Source: Epiperipatus broadwayi (lineage: Eukaryota; Onychophora; Udeonychophora; Euonychophora; Peripatidae). Taken from it: a stretch of 64,000 nt of DNA. Positions 34,801 to 45,399 of the stretch are shown piece after piece. How positions within the stretch are numbered: position 1 is the first letter of the stretch; the number at the start of each line of letters is the position of its first letter. The translations under genes were made by a program, and so were the position numbers. The notes beneath the pieces are model-generated. The model was not told where the DNA came from. It did no database searches and worked only from the letters and a program-made list of their open reading frames with translations. The stretch covers positions 560,001 through 624,000 of the forward strand of contig JAQFVV010006550.1 of the NCBI GenBank assembly GCA_028023455.1. The letters are read 5' to 3'.

Positions 34801-36020
34801 TACTCAAGTGAATTAATTGTGCACTCAGAAAAAAAACAATTACATGTAAATATTATTAAAAACTTATTAGTAAATAATATAGTTTTGTTTGTCCTAGAGT
34901 TTGCACTTAATGTTAATTATATAAAAACCTTACTTGATGGCGCCTTGATGGATCAGTGTTGAATTTCCAGAGGGATCTGTAAATTTATTTTTATTAATAA
35001 TTATATATATATTTATTGACTATAATTCCTTTTCCCTTTATATATCAACATATTGATGCATATCAATTCACTGATCCCACTTTTAAAATGCAGGTGATCG
35101 AATTTGAAAATGAAACTTGATTACACCAATAAAAAAAATCACATTACATGAACATTTCAAATAGAGATAATAAAAATAAGAAAAAAACAAAAATTATGTG
35201 AATCAAAAAAGAAAATATCTTCATATATCCTGAGGAAAGCAAGCATTTTGTCCACAGTTAAGAGTTTATAAACTTAAATGTCAATCTCCAGGAACAACGT
35301 TCTTGTTCACCAACTCTATTGATATTTATATATTTAATGCTACTTGGTTAAAACAAACACATGTCAATTATCTCTTCAGAACGTATATAAATCCATTGAA
35401 GACTGATGTTCACCAGCGTTTTGTAAAATAGACATTTTGATGGATAATTTTCAAATGTCATTAAAGATAGCTTTAGAACACCCACAGTATTGACTTTACC
35501 CCAAATACATTGCAATGATTACTATAAATTATTAATTATATTGTGGCTTCAATATCTATATGAAAATGGCTTAAAGAAACAGTCAATTTCTAGTAGCTTC
35601 ACATTTCTTTTTTCTCATTTCCATAACAATGAATTCAAGCTGGCAGAATAAATTAAATCATTAGTTTATTCCTGCTAATTATAAATTGAAGTTTGCCACT
35701 TTACCAGCTAAGATTAAATTCCCAAGTTTCCTTCTATCCAAATTATAAAGATTTTATATCAATTTTAAAATATAGACATTAAGATTTAAATTTCATATCC
35801 TTACTGTTTTTTTTTAAATGCTGAACATTTTTTTTTTAAATAAAAGACTTTACTTTATGTGCTGTTGGTTTAGTTGTTAATCCACAAGTAAAGAACATTA
35901 GATTGCTTTCTCCTGCTAGCTAAAATCTATTGTTACAAAACGAATCAAAAAAGAAAAATTATAAAACATTACTATTACTATTATTGTAATTATAAATTTA
36001 TTAAACACACATTGATTACG

Positions 36021-36190
36021 TAAGTAATATTTTCTGAGGCTATAACCTCGACAATATGTGATAACATGTGATAATAGGGACCTCTACAGGTGTTTTAACC
36101 ACAAGCTTGTGGTTAAAACACCTGTAGAGGTCCCTATTATCGCATGTTATATGCATATTGTCGAGGTTATAGCCTCAGTAAATATTACTA
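36021..36190. repeat. Near-perfect 170-bp palindrome
   Basis: Two 85-bp arms meet at ACCACAAGCTTGTGGT (centre about 36105/36106) with no spacer and only a few mismatches. Arms contain GACCTCTACAGG and GGCTATAACCTCGACAATAT. The inner 35 bp recur in the foldback at 54678 and in the half copy at 51195. Non-coding; likely a non-autonomous foldback element. Confidence 0.85.
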
Positions 36191-37705
36191 GTATTATTTT
36201 TATTTAGTCTTCATTATTTAAAGTCGATCATCTATCAACTATTTTGACCTCATATATTTTGATCTTTGCTTATGTCTGTCTTATAAGTCAATTAATTATT
36301 ATTTTAGTTAATGATATTAAATGAAGAAGAAAAAGTTATTTTTTACAAATATTAGTTTATATGTTTGTTTATATACATATATACTTCATGTGTATAAGCT
36401 GATATGTAGGATCAATTATTTGCCTACCATTTGGTCTGAATTCAAACATTGTGAACAAACTGGGATTGGTATGATGGTTGGTTGTAAGTCATCTCTTACA
36501 ATATATTCCTTAAAACTTCAATATTTTTGAAGCTAGCCTGCCATCACCATACTTTTCAAATATCTCCAGGTTTTTCATCAATGTTCTCTAACAATGTTAA
36601 TGAGAACCAGATTTTCAAATTAGTAACAATCATGTAATACTGTAACTTAGATCAGATATTATTATTTACCTAATGTTTTGTTTATTATACTTATATCAAA
36701 TGTTTAATTATTCAGACTTTAATTAAATGATATAGTATTTTAAGACCAGTTTTATCAACACATTTTCAAAATTATTCATTTAGTTGAAGATTAAGTTTTT
36801 TATATATTCTAGTGGATGTATTAGATTATACCAAAAAATAGTACATTTGTTAACTATGACAATTTAAGAATAATGACATCCAGTTATTAATTGCAGAATT
36901 TGGTCTTTTATAAAAGTTATCAAAATTTTTGTTTTCAAAGTTATCAGGTTCTTCTTCGTAAATATAAAATAAATACAGTATTTTAAAATATTGATGAACA
37001 CTGTATGACCAATTGTTGTTCACATTGATAATCCACATTAATGACAAATATAATAAGTGATATTATTAAGGTTGACCTCAAGTCAAACATAAATTTAAAC
37101 AAAGACTTCTTCAATATGGCCAAACATTAAACTTTACAAAATAGAGGTCATTTCTGCTATTTTTGAACTAATAAGTTAATAATATACTTTCAAACATGGA
37201 TTAACTTATCTCTGCTTTTGATATAAGGTATAAGTTTAATAACATTACTAGTTGGACTTGTCCTATCCATGAGATCTGAAGTGCAACACTGTATGTAAAG
37301 CTGATTCTTTTTGTGTCTACATAGAGTTTAAAAATCCTTATTAATTAGTTATTCTAAAAATAAATAGAAATGTATTCTGTTGAATGAAATTTAATGTTGG
37401 CCTTAGTGAAAACAATTCTATTTTTAATTTGAAGTTCACCTTAATAATTTTATGTGTCAAATTTGTTCTCTCTGTGATATTTGAGATTAATGTCTATTTT
37501 ATGCATGCAAAATAATTTGATGAAGACTATAGTGCAATAATGTTAACAATAGAAAGTTGTTCATTCCAGTGTTCTCATATATATATACACACACACCTGG
37601 GTCTCGTTTTATGTGGATTTATTTAATGTGATTTTGAAGTTATGCGATTCATATTTCTTCTTAATATATTTGTATGTGGTTTTCTTTTATGCAATAAAAA
37701 TTATT

Positions 37706-37812
37706 AGATTAGAAGTCGAGCTCTGATAATGCACTATTATTTTAAATATTATAAATTTTGTGCACTCACATCATATTTAAAGTAATAGCGCATTATCGGA
37801 GTTCGACTTCCA
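37706..37812. repeat. Small foldback inside TIR element
   Basis: AGATTAGAAGTCGAGCTCTG and GATAATGCACTATTA are mirrored by TAATAGCGCATTATC and GGAGTTCGACTTCCATCT. Confidence 0.75.
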
Positions 37813-37926
37813 TCTAATAATTTCAATATTTTCAGTGCTTTATAATAGTACTGTAATAGATTTTATGCAATAAAGAAGTTCATAATTCACTTAAAATCAG
37901 GATTTCCCCATTTTATATACACACAT

Positions 37927-38230
37927 TAAATTTTACAAGATTATAATGTAAATCTGTTCAAACGTTATAGATGCCTATACTATGTATATTGTTGTTTTTG
38001 CATTTTAAATCACGTTCTATTTTTGCTTTTTTAAAAAAAGAGTATGTAATCAATTAATAATTTAGTGTCCACAAGTAATAAATTTTACAAGACTATAATG
38101 TAAATCTGTTCAAATGTTATAGATGAAAAATACTATGTATGTTGTTGTTTTTTATTTTAAATCACATTCTATTTTTGCTTTTTATAAAAAGAGTACTTAA
38201 TCAATTAATCATTTAGTGTCTGCAAGTTTA
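37927..38230 (+). repeat. Direct tandem duplication, two units of about 152 bp
   Basis: Units 37927-38078 and 38079-38230 share TAAATTTTACAAGA, TATAATGTAAATCTGTTCAA, TATTTTTGCTTTTT and TTTAGTGTC with few differences. Confidence 0.85.
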
Positions 38231-38611
38231 TTTTTAAAAGGTGAGTAACAGCAGTGGGCACAATTAAATTTGACAATTAAAATCTGATTTTTAATTGTAA
38301 TTAACAATTTAAAAATTACATAACATGATTGAAAATTAAAAAATCAAACGAAATTGAAAATTAAAGACAAAAATAAGAATTTAATTTTTAATTGTTAGTT
38401 TTAATTAAATTTTGCCCAACAGTGGTGAGTCGATATCTTTTTATTATCATAAGTCTAAGTTCCTATTTTTATTTTAAACTTTTAGTTTACCCTAATGGAG
38501 AGAAAAATACACCCAAGAAAATGAATTTCTTTGGAAACAAAAATTTCAATTTTGAATCACTTAGAGAAATGGGAAGGATCAATAGCGATTGGAAAATGTT
38601 TTAGTTGTATT

Positions 38612-38668
38612 TCCTCTTGACTTCGTTTAAGGAGAAGCTACAGTACCTCACATCACATCACATCATGA
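38612..38668 (+). pseudogene. LZ LINE 3' terminus
   Basis: Only the last bases of the LZ family: CTTGACTTCGTTTAAGGAG, AAGCTACAGTACC and the TCACATCACATCACATCA tail. Extreme 5' truncation. Confidence 0.6.
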
Positions 38669-39054
38669 CAAATCTGATGTCTCAAGTAGCGATAATTATT
38701 AAAATACCGTACATGTATGAAAAAAATGTAAATTATGCATAAAAATATATTGTTTTGAATAAAATTAAATACTGTAGTTAATAAAAAAAAAGTAAAAAAA
38801 GTTTGTCTTGTATCAATTTTTTTCAAATTTGAAATTTTTTATTAGTCATATTTTATTTTCTTTATTTTTTTTATGCGAATTTTAAAGTAATTTTACGTTG
38901 TTGCTTTGCTTTTATGCAATTTTCAAAAATTACAGTAACCAATCCCCCATTTTTCAATATAAGTTAAGTCTATTTTTGTGTGATTTCTTTTGTGCGCGTT
39001 TTCTGAGGAACCTATCTACCACATAAAATGAGACCCAGGTATATATATATATAT

Positions 39055-40140
39055 ACATATATGAGTTGCCATTATGCTTTGGATTTATAGATTATGAAAA
39101 TACATTTGATTCTATAATCATTTCTTCAGTGATAAAAGTATTGGAACATCAAGGAATAGACCCAGGATATTGTCATATTCTGAAGAATATTTATAAAAAT
39201 GCAACAGCAACAATTAGATTACATAATGATAATAAGATTAACATTGAGAAGGGTGTCCATATCTCCAAAACTTTTAACAGCAGTGCTGCGAGAAGTATTT
39301 TGCAGATTAAAATGAGAAACTAAAGGAGTAAAAGTAAATGGAAATTATTTAAGTCAGCTAGATTTTGCAGATGAGGTTGTTTTTGCTAATAATGTTTTAG
39401 AGCTTCAGAAATGTTGCAAGAGATGACAGATGAAAGTAAGAAAGTAGAACTAGAAGTAAATGTTAAAAATACTAATGTTCAATGAATTGTCTCAAAAGAC
39501 GAAAATAAAAATTGATTATGATGAGTTAGAAGAAGTTAACAACTACAAATTCATTAGTCAAATTATTACTACAGATGGAAACATAATGGATGAAATTAAT
39601 CATAGAATTAAACTTGGTTGGAATGTTTTTGATAGAAAGAACTTAATATTAAAAGAAAATAAGCTTATGTGTTTGAAAAAAAAAGATTTGTAATGAATGT
39701 GTTTTACCAGTTCTTACTTATGGATCTGAAATTTGGAGAATCAATAGAAGAGAAATACAGATACTCCAGATCACTCAGAAAAGTATGGAGAGATGCATGT
39801 TAGGAATAATAAGAGGAGACTGAAAATAAAATATATGGGTAATAAAACAAATATGTATTACTGACATTTGTTTTATTACCCATATATTGTATTCTCAAAA
39901 GATTTAGAAGACTAATGTGGAGTTGGGCTGGACATATTGCTAAAAAAGATGAGAATAGATGGACAATTGTAATCTTAAATGGGATTCCAAGAGATTGTAA
40001 AAGTCCTAAAGAGAGACCACATGTGAGATGGATGGATGAAATAAAAAAATGTGCAGGGGTGATGTGGAGAAAAGAGGCTAGAAATTGGAGAAAATTGGAT
40101 TGAACTTGAAGATACCTTCATCTAGCAGTGGATATAACTA
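39055..40140 (+). pseudogene. RTE-like LINE, RT-to-C-terminus fragment
   Basis: From the RT palm: LCFGFIDYENTFDSI, LEHQGIDPGYCHILKNIYKN and IRLHNDNKINIEKGV (39066-39323), a frameshifted zone where the FADD box should be (GATTTTGCAGATGAGG at about 39361 gives FADE, so the second catalytic Asp is lost), NYKFISQIITTDGNIMDEI, NHRIKLGWNVF (39460-39693), and the C-terminus WSWAGHIAKKDENRW, RPHVRWMDEIKKCAG (39915-40103). An inverted insertion at 39818-39898 breaks the region before WSWAGHI. At least four frame breaks; the endonuclease is absent. Confidence 0.8.
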
Positions 40141-40774
40141 ATGTAAAAAAATACTTATACTGAGTTTAAATATAAAATTTAATAAAAAAAAATTTTGTAC
40201 TAAGTATATTTTTCATGCTTTCACATCATATTCAAGATCAGTCTGTTGAGAACATTAATTGTTTACTAGTTTGAATGTTATTAGTTTTTGGTTTATTATA
40301 TGTTCATTTTGTGTAATGAATCATGTCTTTTTTATTTTATGCTTGCGATCGTTTCTCTTTTCGCACATATCTTTCACAGCACTTGGTTCACAACCAAACA
40401 TTGCCATAATTTCAGCAGCACTCTTTTGTGAAACAAACCCAAGTCTGAATTAATTGGCAATAATAGAAAATATTCATGTTGCTGCTATTATGTAGGACTA
40501 TGTACTAATGATTTTATGAGGCTATAATTTAATATTTCATTTATAGCCTAGATATCAATAAATATATTATTCATTGTTACATATTGATTTTAAAATTGTG
40601 CCAAGTCTGTAATATGGAAGATACAAGATTTAACAAATATAATTGGTATCTACTTAGGGAGATGATATTTACTGATACAGGTATAATAGCAACAATCTAA
40701 TTCTTTTATGTTATGACAATTACTGACTTAATGATTAAGACGGATTTAAATATTGCACTCAACAATTTACAAAG

Positions 40775-40925
40775 GGTAACAATTCTCTCAATGCTGTAGT
40801 GCCACCCAGAGCAATCCATAGTAATCCATCGATATTAGAAAGTTTGAGCATCAAAATTTTATCTAGTGCCATCTTATCCAATATACCCAGACTTGCTTCT
40901 AGATTATAGCCTACATTGTATAATT
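40775..40925 (-). repeat. HF family left half, degraded
   Basis: ATGCTGTAGTGCCACCCAGA, CAATCCATAGTAATCCATCG, ATCTAGTGCCATCTTATCC and CAATATACCCAGACTTGCTTCTAG match HF. The hammerhead-like part beyond GCTTCTAG is unrecognisable. Confidence 0.65.
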
Positions 40926-41757
40926 GGCTTGTTATAACTAGCATATATTTAAGTTTGTCAAATTGTTATTATTCATATATTAAGTAAAACTGTTATCTTA
41001 AGCCTATAGATGGTTGAGAAGAGATTATTTTAAATTTGAAGCTTGGATTAAATTTACATACATTTTAAATTTGGTCGTGATGAAGAAGACTCTTTTATAG
41101 TTCACTAGTGAAATATACTCTGGATAGATTTGCAAATATTTAGTCACAATCAGATTTTCATGTTTCAGGGTAGAGTTTATATTAAATTCGGTTAACCTTC
41201 ACAGTTGAGAAGTGCATCTGTTATAATTGCAATGTTATATACATGTGAATGGTTGGCATGAGGTTTGTGTTAGTTCATTTGATAGGGTTGGAAATCCTGG
41301 TTGTCGGATTCATATTCAGGAAAAAGTTCTGTAGTGGTATTTAACAATGAATGTTGGTTGGTTTATTCTTTAAAATATATTATTTTTAATAGCAAGGATG
41401 GTCTTGGCAGATGCCAAGGCAACTGAGCAGTCTATTTATACCCCTCTTCTTTTTCCAAAACATATTTTTTACCATCACATATCAGTAATTATTTTTAATT
41501 AAACCCGATGTTTATATAATTGTTTTTAGATTAATAAAAACACATCAAATAGCATTACAACTAATTTATTTTATTCTCTAAAAATATTTTCTTTTAAAAT
41601 TTTAAATTATTACCAAACAACAAACAAAACTTAATCAGTTTTTGGAATTTAATTTAATATGTGATCAACTATTTTATATTCGATTTTTTTAATTAATCCA
41701 ATCTTTTTCGTTATAATTCATTCAGTTTTGTTTAAAAATAATTTTCTTTCTTCGTTA

Positions 41758-42269
41758 AATAAATAAGCATTTATTTTTATATGACGCTATGCATACAATT
41801 GTATACATTCAAAGATCAGCCTTTCAAGCTAATTGTGCATGCATCTTCTGCGAGTGTTAAATAATAAATGAATACTTCACTCTACAATACAAGATATAGT
41901 ATTTATGCAGGAATAAAAGGAATCCTTTTATCCCTACGACTCAAATTCTTTTATATGAGCAAATCTGAAGTACTGTTGAGTAAACCGAGTCATTCATTTC
42001 AATATCGTAGATAGTAATTTAAAGTGAGAATTGTACTCTCACACTTTACTCAACAGTACTTCAGATTTGCTCATATAAAAGAATTTGAGTCATAGGAATA
42101 AGATTCCTTTTATTCCTGCATAAATACTATATCTTGTATTGTAGAGTGAAGTATTCATTTATTATTTAACACTCACAGAAGACGCATGCACAATTAGCTT
42201 GAAAGGCTGATCTTTGAATGTATACAATTGTATGCATAGCATCGTATAAAAATAAATGCTTATTTACTT
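41758..42269. repeat. Large foldback, 227-bp arms, 59-bp loop
   Basis: Arms 41758-41984 and 42044-42269 are near-identical inverted copies containing GCATACAATTGTATAC, AATTGTGCATGCATCTTC, GAATACTTCACTCTACAATA and CAAATCTGAAGTACTGTTG. Non-coding. Confidence 0.9.
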
Positions 42270-42324
42270 ATATTTAAATTTCACTTAGAGTGACGTTTAG
42301 TAAATTCTAGACAATTTCACCAAC

Positions 42325-42550
42325 GTCATTCATTCCAACATCGTAGATAGTAATTTAAAGTGAGAATTCTACTTTCACGCTTTACTCAACAGCACTTCAG
42401 ATTTGCTCATATGAAATAATTTGAGTCTTAGGAATAAGAGGATTCCTTTTATTCCTGCATAAATACTATATCTTGTAGTGTAGAGTGAAGTATTCATTTA
42501 TTATTTAACACTTGCAGAAGACGCATGCACAATTAGCTTGAAAGGCTTTC
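42325..42550 (+). repeat. Third arm of the large foldback (direct copy)
   Basis: Repeats the loop plus right arm in the same orientation (CATCGTAGATAGTAATTTAA, AGTGAGAATTCTACTTTC, GACGCATGCACAATTAGC, TTGAAAGGCT) and stops there, 56 bp beyond the end of the foldback. More diverged than the two arms are from each other. Confidence 0.9.
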
Positions 42551-42816
42551 TTCATTAAAGAAAGTTATTTGATTTCCTGTCTATAACATAATATTAAACT
42601 TAAACTGACATTCTCTTAAAACCAAATCAAAAAAAATTCTATATCTTATTTTTTTTTGAACACATACTTTTTCATCTATGCATGTATGTGCCTACAATAT
42701 ATAAAACCTGGATTTAATTATAAATCTAATTTATAAAATTTGACTCCAACTCATGATAACCAAGTACTTGTATGTGTACTCACACATATATATTATTCAA
42801 GCATATTCAATGTGAT

Positions 42817-43608
42817 GTGATGTGATGTACTGTGACTTTTCCTTAAACGGAGTCAGAAATCTCTGAGGAATGATGCCCAAGGAAACCTGTTAGCCACTAT
42901 ACCTTCCTCTTCCATTCCCCAACCTAAGTTTTCCCATAATCTGCTCCATCCCATTTCCACAAAATAATATTTGTCAACTCTATGGCCTTTATATCTAAAT
43001 CCCCCTTATCTTTTCCTAAACCCAGCATAAAAACCAATAACCCACTTTCTGTATTATCACTTTGTTCATACTTATTCTCCCATAACTTCATTATTTGTAC
43101 CTTTTCTGCTTTCAAGCATTTACATTCAATCAACAGATGCCTAATATTTTTTATGCCTTCCTTACACAATTTGCAGACTAAATCACCCATATTTTCCCAT
43201 TTACATGTATATTCTCTTAATGCTAAAGATTCTTTTTGAGTCTTAAACAATAAACTACTTTTCTTACTATTATTATAAATTAACTTGCATCCAATGTTCC
43301 ATTTACTTCTATATAAATTTAAATTCTTTTTACTCTCCATACTAGTTCTCCATCTCTCCAACTGCCTATTCTTTATTAATGCATCTATTCTTTTATCCCA
43401 GTTCCTTACCACTATAACACTCAACAATCTTCCTAACACAATCATCCCATCTTTTGTACAAGTATAGTGATATAAATTCTTTATCCAAATCTTTTGCATA
43501 CCACATTACCTTTCTTATCCATCTTGTTGCCTGCCCTTTATGTGTAATCCAATTAAATACTATTTTGGCTATTCTTTTATTATCCATAAAATGCAACCAC
43601 CCCTCTTC
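42817..43608 (-). pseudogene. LZ LINE C-terminus, longest readable copy
   Basis: Minus strand. Upstream part (43393-43635): FMDNKRIAKIVFNW, ATRWIRKVMWYAKDLDKEF, RKIVECYSG. A single frameshift near 43395 joins to the 43499-42924 frame: KRIDALIKNRQLERWRTSM, YRSKWNIGCKLI, then the zinc-knuckle CKLCKEGIKNIRHLLIEC and CLKAEKVQIMKLW, ESGLLVFMLGLGKDKGDLD. The 3' UTR ends in ATGTGATGTGATGT (plus strand). This is the post-RT region of a non-LTR element; no RT catalytic domain is included. A likely role of the knuckle in the family is nucleic-acid binding. Confidence 0.8.
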
Positions 43609-43757
43609 TCTATACAGTACTGCTACCAAATGCAAGTCTTCGTAATCAATGGATGCAGGAAGGTTTGTATAAAATCACTATTTAGTGCCTATTCATTCAA
43701 CATCCCCAGACTAATTTCTAGCTTGGTGGCACTATTGTATGGAGAGTTTGGTAGAGG
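43605..43757 (-). repeat. HF copy wedged between two opposed LZ LINEs
   Basis: CTCTATACAGTACTGCTACC, AATCAATGGATGCAGGAAGG, CATCCCCAGACTAATTTCTAG, then a deletion after CTAGCTTG that joins directly to GTGGCACTATTGTATGGAGAG of the right arm. The hammerhead 5' box is in the deleted part. Confidence 0.7.
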
Positions 43758-44046
43758 ATACAAATAATGAAGTTGTGGAAGAATAAATATAAACAAAGTG
43801 ATTATACAGAAAGTGAGTTCTTGGTTTTTATGCTGGGTTTGGGAAAAGATAAGGGGGATTTAGATATAAAGACCATGGAGTTGATAAAGATTATGTTGTG
43901 GAAATGGAATGGAGCAGGATGGAGAAGAATATGGGAAAAAGCTTAGGGTGGGGTGTGGAAAAGGGAAGGTAAAGTGGCTAACAGGTTTCTCTGGGCATAA
44001 TGGTTGAGAGATTCCTGACTCCGAAAAAGAAAAAAATCACATCAGT
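43758..44046 (+). pseudogene. LZ LINE 3' fragment
   Basis: Starts at ACAAATAATGAAGTTGTGG (the MKLW codons), continues TTATACAGAAAGTGAGTTC, GATAAGGGGGATTTAGATAT, GGCTAACAGGTTTCTCTGGG and stops at AAAAAAATCACATCAG. Oriented opposite to the 42817 copy across the HF insertion. Confidence 0.75.
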
Positions 44047-44881
44047 ATTCTTATTAACAGCATGTGTAGCGAATGAAATGGTGATCATATGACATTTTCA
44101 ATTCTATAATAAATTTACTAATTTTATTATTGTTGAAAAATATATAAAAAGTTTTGCTATAATTAATAATGTTTTTTTTATATTTTATTTGCAAATATTT
44201 ACTGTGGTTTTAAGAGTAAGGATGATAAACAACGCAGTGTGTTTATTATAGATACTAATGCATCTTTGCTATTCCATAATTTATCTACTGTAATGAATAT
44301 TATTAAGTATTTAATTTTCCACGAAGTCATTTCTATTCATTTCTATTTAAAAATGTGTGTACTTCTAGGTTACTTTCACATCTATACTTATTAGTAAGTA
44401 ACTTTGCTGAAAACGCTTTGAGCAATCTATAAAAAAGGTCTAGAAAAAAGATAAATTTAAAGAGTTTTTTTTAATGATAAAAAAAATCAATACCCTATTA
44501 GAAACCATAATAATAAAATCAGGTTGAATGCTTGAGGTAAAATGCCAAATATAAATGAAAACACCGAAGTTTAAAACTTAAATGAATAGAATCAATTTAA
44601 GTTTGAAATTAAATACAAAAGTCATTTTTTGAATTGATTATTATTAAATTTCTAAGAATTTTTTAAATATAGTGTAAAATGTATAATTTTCAAAATGTGG
44701 GTAGTTTGTCTATTTAACTCTTTTTTTTTTTTTAAATCTTTTTCATTTCGCATTTTATGTTTTCCAAACATTTATTGGAAGTTTAGTCGCTATGAATGAA
44801 CTTCTAATGAAATAACAAAATGATAAAATATGTGTGCAGTTTTTTTTTAAATTTAAAAATGTAAATACTTTATATATAAGT

Positions 44882-44950
44882 AAAAAGAAACACAATTATT
44901 TCTCTACACATTAAAGCGCTTGCGTAGAGAAGTAATTGTGCTTGTTTTTT
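44882..44950. other. Short strong hairpin
   Basis: Arms AAAAAGAAACACAATTA-TTTCTCTAC and GTAGAGAAGTAATTGTG-CTTGTTTTT around an AAGCGCTT centre, about 69 nt in all. Length and pairing are in the range of microRNA precursors, but a tiny MITE is equally possible. Confidence 0.5.
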
Positions 44951-45027
44951 ATTTTTATTTCATTTAGTTAGTTTACATATCTATTATTTTCATATATATA
45001 TATTTCATTGTGCTTCAGCGAAAAAGT

Positions 45028-45380
45028 GATTGGTTTTCTCACCAAGCTGTCTGCAGTAGGGTCACCCAGTGCAAGCTTTACTTATCAATAAATATAAAAT
45101 TTGGGCATAGAATCCATATCTAGTGCCTACTCATCCAATATTTCTAGGCTAGTTTCTAACTTGCAGCTTTCATCAGTGTGAAATGTTAGATGAAAGCCAT
45201 AAACTAAAAACTAGTCTGAGGATAATGAATGAGTATACACTAGATAGCGATTTTAAGCACAAACCTTCTGGTATCCATTGTTTCCTACAGCTTGCACTAG
45301 GTGGCACTACTGCATGGAAAATTTGTCACTGTTTTAACAACATGCACATTTAGAAAATGGTCATCATGTGATAACATTTT
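45028..45380. repeat. HF foldback, full length, a core on each arm
   Basis: Left arm (CTGCAGTAGGGTCACCCAG, GGCATAGAATCCATATCTAG, TGCCTACTCATCCAATA) and right arm (TGAATGAGTATACACTAGAT, CATTGTTTCCTACAGCTTGC, GGTGGCACTACTGCATGG) are inverted. Left-arm core on the minus strand at 45147-45176: CTGATGA, AGC-TGCAA-GTT, GAAAC, TA, GCC. Right-arm core on the plus strand at about 45189-45222: AGATGA, AGCCATAAACT, AAAAAC, TA, GTC. Tail ends in ATCATGTGATAAC. Confidence 0.75.
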
Positions 45381-45399
45381 AGTATAACAGTACAAAATG

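Larger units (their letters stand above)
37596..39039. mobile_element. Non-autonomous pogo/Tigger-like TIR element
   Basis: Terminal inverted repeats CCTGGGTCTCRTTTTATGTGG at 37596-37616 and 39019-39039. Next to the ends lie ATGTGATTTTGAAGTTATGC and GAGGAACCTATCTACCACAT phrases typical of pogo/Tigger-type termini as I know them. No transposase ORF is left. The interior holds a foldback (37706), a direct duplication (37927) and an LZ LINE 3' end (38612). TA dinucleotides flank the right end; the TSD on the left is obscured by (AC)n. Confidence 0.55.

Noticed and set aside
35230-35270. CTGAGGA followed by AAGCAAGC as a hammerhead core
   Set aside because: No GAAA-type box and no complementary flanks.
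36321-36530. 69-codon ORF with a hydrophobic N-terminus
   Set aside because: No homologous motif recognised, short, and AT-rich codon content as expected by chance.
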